Shown here: positions 50,982 to 55,876 of the stretch, piece after piece | How positions within the stretch are numbered: position 1 is the stretch's first letter | How the letters are laid out: every line of letters begins with the position of its first letter | DNA from: an uncultured Bacteroidales bacterium | GTDB taxonomy: Bacteria > Bacteroidota > Bacteroidia > Bacteroidales > Muribaculaceae | DNA: 55,876 bases | Reading direction: 5' to 3' | Assembly (NCBI GenBank): GCA_902776835.1 | Contig: CACYRK010000020.1 | Span: forward strand, 1 to 55,876 | Position numbers and translations under genes: made by a program | The notes under the pieces: generated by a model | What the model was told of the DNA's origin: nothing | Seen by the model: the letters and a program-made list of their open reading frames with translations, nothing else | Database searches by the model: none

Positions 50982-52136
50982 ATGAAGAAATCATTACTAC
51001 TTATAACACTCGCAGTTGTTGCCGTGGTGGCCAGCGCGCGGTCCTACATTACTGGTGGACGGGCAACCGTCACCAGCGACCAGGACATGCAGTCGCTGGT
51101 CAAAGAGCGCGACAACACCCAGCGCGTGTTCAACGTCATCGACGCCATGGGCCGCCACTTCGAGTTCTACCGCTTCCAAGTGAATTGCTTAGCCACGACA
51201 CAAGATTTGGCCGGGCTGCCCGACGGGGCGCGCATCACCGGGATAAGCCTCGATGGCAATAATCTGGGCGGCGACTCGACGCTCACCGTGAGTTTTTATG
51301 CCCAGAACACCACACTTGCCGACCAAGAGATTGACGGCTTGGGGTTTGAGCAGAATCCTTTCCCGAGCGAGGAATACCTCGTCGCTGCCGATGTGGAGTG
51401 TCATCTGCCTGGCGACACCGCGCGGCGCACACTGTTTGATGTCGACTTCGACCCGTTTACCTACAGCGGCGACAACGTGCTTATCACGCTCGACATCCAA
51501 CTGCCGGAGAACGACATCGTGAATTTCTCCTTCGACATGGCTACGGCAAAAACTGAAAACGCTCTGGTGATTCGCACCGAGAAATACTGCATCAACTCGC
51601 TCGCCGCACTGGCGCCAATCCTGATGCCGGACCTCGATTTTGACTTCAATGCGCAGCAGTTGCCCGCATTCACCATGCGATATTTCACCAACGATATCCG
51701 AGGCTCGGTAAGCGACGCGCAAGGCAATCTGGTCAGCGGACTCAAACTCATCATCACCGACGAGACAGATAACATCACCTATAAGCGTGGCCTCAAAATT
51801 GAGGACGATGGCACCTTTGCCTTCAAAAGTGTCGACCCGACGCACCTCTACACCGTCGCCATCACAGGTGGCGAATACAATTTTGCCGCCGAGCATCTGG
51901 CCTTTGCCGACGATATGTCCGACATCGTGCTTAATGTCCTCATCGGCGCCAGCGAGTTGGCCACGGGCGACATCAACGCCGATGGCAGTGTCGATGGTAC
52001 TGACCTGAACATCCTTATCAACATCATCTTGGGTAAGGATAATAATGACTACGACGGCCGTGGAAACGTTGACGGCGTAGGCGGCGTCGACGGCAACGAT
52101 CTGAACGCCCTCATCAACATCCTGCTTGGCAAATAA
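50982..52136 (+). CDS. Secreted protein with dockerin-like C-terminal pair, paralogue A
   Basis: This 384-residue protein has a signal peptide (MKKSLLLITLAVVAVVASA). Its main beta-rich domain has no known family. The C-terminal 60 residues hold two EF-hand-like dockerin repeats, GDINADGSVDGTDLNILI (about 325-345) and GVGGVDGNDLNALINILLGK. Dockerins bind calcium and partner cohesins; no cohesin is seen here. It is a paralogue of the gene at 54301: most of the length aligns without gaps (for example NPFPSEEYLVAADVEC / HPFPGDEYLVASDADC, and ALVIRTEKYCINS / ALVIRTQDYCINS). It precedes the phosphoesterase by 10 bases, so the pair is one transcript. A carboxypeptidase-like segment (IRGSVSDAQGNLVSGLKL) lies before the dockerin part. 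Confidence 0.8.
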   Translation: MKKSLLLITLAVVAVVASARSYITGGRATVTSDQDMQSLVKERDNTQRVFNVIDAMGRHFEFYRFQVNCLATTQDLAGLPDGARITGISLDGNNLGGDSTLTVSFYAQNTTLADQEIDGLGFEQNPFPSEEYLVAADVECHLPGDTARRTLFDVDFDPFTYSGDNVLITLDIQLPENDIVNFSFDMATAKTENALVIRTEKYCINSLAALAPILMPDLDFDFNAQQLPAFTMRYFTNDIRGSVSDAQGNLVSGLKLIITDETDNITYKRGLKIEDDGTFAFKSVDPTHLYTVAITGGEYNFAAEHLAFADDMSDIVLNVLIGASELATGDINADGSVDGTDLNILINIILGKDNNDYDGRGNVDGVGGVDGNDLNALINILLGK

Positions 52137-52146
52137 TTGAACCGTT

Positions 52147-54042
52147 ATGAGATTTAAAGCAATCATCTCGGTCGCACTTTGCGCCACTGCGCTGCTTGCG
52201 CAGGCTCAGCAAGTAAGTGTAGGACGCGCAGCCTATACCGCGGGCGACAACGTCACCATCACTTATAGCGACATACCCGCCGGGACTATGGTGTCTCTCT
52301 ACAAGGGGCTGTCTTACCAACCTATGCGCTACGTGCTCACTACGGATCAACCCAGCGGTGAGTGGATATATCCCGACGCGCTCGAGCCGGGCGACTACGA
52401 GATTCGCTGTAAGGGTGGGGGAGAGTTGCTCGCTTCGGCGTACTTCCGTGTCAACGACAAGGCGGTTGACCTTGGTGGATACCGCATCGTCGTGCTCAGC
52501 GATATCCACGTAATGGCGCCAAACTTGCTCATAAACGACGGCTCGGCATTTGAGAGTCATGTGGCCACCGACCGCAAAATGCTGCGACAAAGTGCCGAGA
52601 TATTCACCACTATGGTCGACAGCATCATCACACTTCACCCCGACCTGGTGCTCATCTCGGGCGACCTTACCAAAGACGGTGAACTCGACAGCCACCTGTA
52701 TGTGGTTAACGAACTTGACCGTCTGCGCAGCGCTGGCATTCCGTCGCTCGTTGTGCCAGGAAACCACGACTGCAACAACCCGGGTGCTAAGACTTACGAC
52801 GGCGACACCTGGAACTATGCACCCACAGTCACTCGCGATGACTTTGCCTCGCTCTATGCCCATTACGGCTACTCGGGCACCAAGCGCGACGACGCCTCGC
52901 TGAGTTACATCGCCGAGCCAATGCCCGGGATGGTGATTCTGGCCCTCGACAGCAACGAGGACGAGGAAAACACACTCATAGCGCGTGGCGACGACACCAA
53001 CTCGTCGCATGTGGGCGGGCGTCTCAAGCCTGCCACACTGCAGTGGGCGTGCAATCACCTTAAGAAGGCCCGCAACGACGGCAAGCAGGTAATCACAATG
53101 CTTCACCACCACCTGGTGCCGCATTTTGACAAAGAGGAGTCGCTGCTCACACCTTATCTGCTCGAGAATGCCGCCACAGCGCAGCAGCAACTCATGCAGG
53201 CTGGGGCAGAGGTGGTGCTCACCGGACATTTCCATGTGCAGGACATAGCTCAGACCTACAATAGCACTCTCACCGACTCGCTCGTCGAGGTTTCCAGTGG
53301 CGCGCTCGTGGGCTATCCGCATCCTTTCCGCACAATGCACTTCAACCCCGATGCCACCGAGTTGCAACTCACCACAGGCTACATCGCGTCGATACCCTCA
53401 ATGCCCGACTTGCAGGTGCAGTCGCAAGCCGTGCTCGCACGCGCTATACCGTCGCTTGTGCGCACGCTCGTAGCGCTCTACTGGCCGCGAGTGATTGCCA
53501 AACTCGAAGAAAAGTTCGGCAGCATGGATGTCGTGAACCAGATCATGGATATGCCCGAGGATGCCGCGGCTGCTGCCGTCATCGCTAATAACTACCTCGA
53601 AGACCCGGCACGGCGCACCTATTTGCTCATGACCGAGGGCAACGAGAACCTCAAGCGAACCGACGACCTGCGCGACGATGTTATGACGGGGTTCAACGCC
53701 ATCATCGACAATCTTGTCAAGCCGCTTTACCGCGCCGCGATGCGTGGACTACTGCTTGCCGAGGTCGAGCAGCGCTTCGGCCCCGTTTTTGAGAGCGTCT
53801 ATGGCGATATTAACGCAGTCGGAACAGCCAAGCAATGCCAAGTTAACGACCTCTACGCAACGCTGAGTCTTACGGGCGGCACGTCGTCAGCAATCAGCGA
53901 GATTCGCTCAGATGCGCAAGTTGTCTCTACGTATTATGTTAACCTTACTGGGCAACGCGCCACACGCCCATGGCCTGGTATAAACATTGTGGTGGAACAA
54001 CTCAACGACGGTACCACACGCAGTAGCAAGATGCTACTCTAA
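52147..54042 (+). CDS. Secreted calcineurin-like metallophosphoesterase with sorting tail
   Basis: This 631-residue protein has a signal peptide (1-20, LLAQAQ). An N-terminal Ig-like region (about 23-102) precedes a calcineurin-type phosphoesterase with the full metal-site set: SDIH (118-121), GDLTKDGE (172-179), GNHD (205-208), a His-rich MLHHHLV and GHFHVQD. It is expected to hydrolyse phosphodiesters or phosphomonoesters, exported; substrate unknown. A helical stretch and a C-terminal tail (STYYVNLTGQRATRPWPGIN ... DGTTRSSKMLL) follow. The tail is almost the same as that of the gene at 48573. It is flanked by two paralogous dockerin-like proteins. Confidence 0.88.
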   Translation: MRFKAIISVALCATALLAQAQQVSVGRAAYTAGDNVTITYSDIPAGTMVSLYKGLSYQPMRYVLTTDQPSGEWIYPDALEPGDYEIRCKGGGELLASAYFRVNDKAVDLGGYRIVVLSDIHVMAPNLLINDGSAFESHVATDRKMLRQSAEIFTTMVDSIITLHPDLVLISGDLTKDGELDSHLYVVNELDRLRSAGIPSLVVPGNHDCNNPGAKTYDGDTWNYAPTVTRDDFASLYAHYGYSGTKRDDASLSYIAEPMPGMVILALDSNEDEENTLIARGDDTNSSHVGGRLKPATLQWACNHLKKARNDGKQVITMLHHHLVPHFDKEESLLTPYLLENAATAQQQLMQAGAEVVLTGHFHVQDIAQTYNSTLTDSLVEVSSGALVGYPHPFRTMHFNPDATELQLTTGYIASIPSMPDLQVQSQAVLARAIPSLVRTLVALYWPRVIAKLEEKFGSMDVVNQIMDMPEDAAAAAVIANNYLEDPARRTYLLMTEGNENLKRTDDLRDDVMTGFNAIIDNLVKPLYRAAMRGLLLAEVEQRFGPVFESVYGDINAVGTAKQCQVNDLYATLSLTGGTSSAISEIRSDAQVVSTYYVNLTGQRATRPWPGINIVVEQLNDGTTRSSKMLL

Positions 54043-54060
54043 TAATACCTCTAATTATCA

Positions 54061-54100
54061 CAATGGCCACATGGCACAACACCCATGTGGCCATTGTTTT
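54061..54100 (+). terminator. Terminator after the phosphoesterase
   Basis: A perfect 14-base stem (54061-54074 / 54083-54096) with an 8-base loop, followed by four T. Confidence 0.87.
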
Positions 54101-54300
54101 ACAATCAGAAGACTTTTCATATATCGAAAACTAATTCTTGGGCGAAATGCTTGCATGCCTCAAGAATTTTGACGAAATTTGCATGTAAGTTATGCATGTC
54201 AAGGCCTTTAATGATTGGAGTTACTGCTCCTAATCTATTAAATGTCAACGATATGTGTTTCATTTATTGCTCTTAATTTGATATGTTTAATTCCGTAAAT

Positions 54301-55449
54301 ATGAAGAAATTATTACTTTTTATCACGCTTGCCGCAGCAATGGCTGTGGCAAGCGCACAGCCAGCCATCACCGGCGGCCGTGTAACCATCGGCAGCGACC
54401 AGGACGTGCAGATGATTGTCAAGCAACCACAGAGTACACAACAAGTGTTTAACACAATTGATATCGCCGGAATGCACCTGGTGTTCGATCGCTTTCAGGT
54501 CAGTTGCCTCGCTACAAAGCAGGAACTGCAGGGACTGCCCAGCGGAGCACGCATCACAGGCATCGCCCTCGACGGCAAGAACATGGGCGGCGATACATCG
54601 TTCAATGTTAGCGTTTATTTGCAAAACAGTACGCTCACTCGTCAGAATGTCGATGCTTCAGGAATTAGCCAGCATCCGTTCCCGGGCGATGAATACCTTG
54701 TCGCAAGCGACGCAGATTGTACGCTTCCCACCGACACCTCGCGGAGCAACATGTTTGACCTCGACATCAATCCGTTTGTCTACGACGGAAACAGTTTGCT
54801 CGTCACGCTCGGCATCGCATTCCCCGAAAACGAAGTGTTGAATTTCGCTCTCGAAACCACTCTGTCAAATACCGATAATGCCCTCGTGATTCGCACGCAG
54901 GATTACTGCATTAACTCGATGTTTGCACTGTTGCCAATCTTTATGCCAAACGCCGACTTTACATTCGACGCCAAGCAACTGCCGGCTTTCCGACTTCGTT
55001 ACATTACCAACGACATTCGCGGCCGGGTGCTTGACGCACAAGGCAATACTGTTTCGGGGCTCACTCTGGCGATAACCGACGAAACCGACAACACCTCCCA
55101 CAACTTAGGCATTCAAGCCGACGGCACATTCAACTTCGTGAACGCCGATCCGTCGCACCTTTACACTGTCGCAATCGCTGGCGGTGACTACGACTTCAAG
55201 GCCGAGCACCTCGCCTTTGCCGACGATAATGCCGACATCGTCCTTGACGTCACTCTTGGTGCCGAAGGGTTTGAGGGCGACATTAACGCCGACGGAGCCG
55301 TTAACGGCGAGGATCTGAACATCCTCATCAACATCGTGCTGGGCAAGGATAACGCAAGCAACTACACCGGCAATGCCGACCTGGTCGACGACGACCGCAT
55401 CGATGGCTCAGATCTCAACAAGTTGATTAACATCTTGCTCGGCAAGTAA
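54301..55449 (+). CDS. Secreted protein with dockerin-like C-terminal pair, paralogue B
   Basis: This 382-residue protein has a signal peptide (MKKLLLFITLAAAMAVASAQ) and the same plan as the gene at 50982: unknown beta domain, carboxypeptidase-like segment (IRGRVLDAQGNTVSGLTL) and two dockerin-type EF-hand repeats (GDINADGAVNGEDLNILI and DDRIDGSDLNKLINILLGK). The two copies differ at many positions, so the duplication is not recent. ATG 54301 is preferred over 54283 because it gives the clean signal peptide aligned with its paralogue. The -7 box in front is poor (TTAATTTG at 54273-54280). Confidence 0.8.
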   Translation: MKKLLLFITLAAAMAVASAQPAITGGRVTIGSDQDVQMIVKQPQSTQQVFNTIDIAGMHLVFDRFQVSCLATKQELQGLPSGARITGIALDGKNMGGDTSFNVSVYLQNSTLTRQNVDASGISQHPFPGDEYLVASDADCTLPTDTSRSNMFDLDINPFVYDGNSLLVTLGIAFPENEVLNFALETTLSNTDNALVIRTQDYCINSMFALLPIFMPNADFTFDAKQLPAFRLRYITNDIRGRVLDAQGNTVSGLTLAITDETDNTSHNLGIQADGTFNFVNADPSHLYTVAIAGGDYDFKAEHLAFADDNADIVLDVTLGAEGFEGDINADGAVNGEDLNILINIVLGKDNASNYTGNADLVDDDRIDGSDLNKLINILLGK

Positions 55450-55502
55450 TAATCAACAGTACAATAAAGTAAAGCCACATTGCGGCCCAAACGGCCGCCC
55501 AA

Positions 55503-55536
55503 GTAACTGCTCGAGCCTCCAAGCCCGAGCAGTTAC
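55503..55536 (+). terminator. Hairpin after paralogue B, likely terminator
   Basis: A perfect 11-base stem (GTAACTGCTCG 55503-55513 / CGAGCAGTTAC 55526-55536) with a 12-base loop. A weak AT-rich tail follows instead of a clear T run. Confidence 0.6.
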
Positions 55537-55583
55537 ACATTATTATAATTTAGCCCCCAGCCGTGCCGCAGCCTGTTTGCCAT

Positions 55584-55602
55584 GCCGCGGCTTCGTCGCG
55601 GC
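55584..55602. repeat. REP-like palindrome in C-rich segment
   Basis: GCCGCG-GCTTCGT-CGCGGC, a 6-base stem with a 7-base loop, set in a CATGCC...CCCTCGCAATG context. Such extragenic palindromes are often repeated genome-wide; only one is seen in this window. Confidence 0.5.
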
Positions 55603-55809
55603 CCCCTCGCAATGCCTCCCCCACAGTGCTGCCCCCCGCCCGTTCGCCATGCCACGGCCGCCCCCGCCAGCCCCCTTCTCGCGGGCCTTGCCGCGCTGGC
55701 TCCCTCGCTGCCCCCCCCTAAGGCTTGAAAAAAACATTTTCCCCACATGGCTGGTTATCAGCCCGTTGTGTTTTCGCTGAAATTTTTTTGAAAAAAAGTC
55801 GCGAAAAAA

Positions 55810-55841
55810 TTTGGCCATGTCGTCCGGGAGCAGTAATTTTG
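55810..55841 (+). promoter_or_regulatory. Strong promoter pointing out of the window
   Basis: -33 TTTG (55810-55813) and -7 TAATTTTG (55834-55841) are 20 bases apart, preceded by an A/T-rich stretch like an UP-type element (55775-55810). The gene it serves begins beyond 55876. Confidence 0.65.
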
Positions 55842-55876
55842 CACCGCTTTTCGCCCCAAGTCGGGGCGGTGAGCGC

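Larger units (their letters stand above)
55450..55809. other. Gene-free region with hairpin and C-rich segment
   Basis: After the last gene there is a hairpin at 55503, then 55555-55735 with an extreme C over G bias on the plus strand and a small palindrome at 55584, then an A/T-rich stretch before the promoter at 55810. Frames open on either strand here have repetitive, unprotein-like content and are not called. Confidence 0.6.

Overview
The window reads as chromosomal DNA of an anaerobic gut-type Bacteroidales bacterium, perhaps close to Muribaculaceae or Prevotellaceae. The evidence is direct: many genes are preceded by the Bacteroidota -33 TTTG / -7 TAnnTTTG promoter instead of an E. coli-type one. 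Families typical of the phylum are present (DUF5686, DUF4836-like, DUF4924, PPi-dependent phosphofructokinase, tryptophanase). Several secreted proteins end in type IX-like C-terminal sorting tails or in dockerin-like EF-hand pairs. I saw no tRNA, rRNA, CRISPR array, transposase or integrase.

Layout. (1) 1-1364: the edge of an AT-rich accessory region, with the tail of one gene and a DUF1016/YhcG-type PD-(D/E)XK nuclease. (2) 1365-1765: a gene-free stretch holding a promoter-linked hairpin and a 28-base direct repeat. (3) 1766-5858: a DUF5686 outer-membrane protein, N-carbamoylputrescine amidase (aguB) and an exported flavin-reductase-like protein. (4) 5920-13313: an AT-rich, tightly packed minus-strand operon zorA-zorB-zorC-zorD, a type I-like Zorya anti-phage system. 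It lies between aguB and agmatine deiminase (aguA), two enzymes of one pathway. (5) 13564-18590: aguA with a small coupled gene, a small conserved-looking gene, a DUF4836-like lipoprotein, a low-molecular-weight tyrosine phosphatase and a rhodanese/metallo-beta-lactamase fusion. (6) 18676-24688: a housekeeping minus-strand run with a sugar nucleotidyltransferase (MurU-like), a sugar kinase fused to a RapZ C-terminal domain, prfC, rfbD, DUF4924 and a Crp/Fnr regulator. (7) 24802-30830: a second AT-rich operon of four overlapping or nearly overlapping genes plus a decayed fragment. It encodes a phage-tail/glycosidase-like protein, a leucine-rich-repeat protein and two secreted SUMF1-fold proteins. 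No function is obvious, and I consider it the least explained part of the window. (8) 31060-41001: a giant secreted amidase with a propeller partner, prs, a GH13 amylase and PPi-phosphofructokinase. (9) 41371-55449: a plus-strand block of large exported proteins interrupted by tnaA. Most end in sorting tails. Two are paralogues with dockerin-like ends that flank a tailed metallophosphoesterase. (10) 55450-55876: a gene-free end with hairpins, a C-rich segment and a strong promoter pointing out of the window.

How the parts relate. Zorya is expected to sense invading phage at the envelope through a MotAB-like proton-driven motor (ZorAB) and to recruit the cytoplasmic effectors ZorC and ZorD. 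AguA and AguB convert agmatine to putrescine via N-carbamoylputrescine. The kinase-RapZ/nucleotidyltransferase pair fits salvage of amino sugars from peptidoglycan, and the exported amidase acts on the same polymer. TnaA makes indole from tryptophan. The tailed proteins are probably displayed at the surface or secreted by a common machinery encoded elsewhere. Starts were chosen from overlaps with upstream genes, signal peptides and family alignment; Shine-Dalgarno sequences are weak here, as usual in the phylum.
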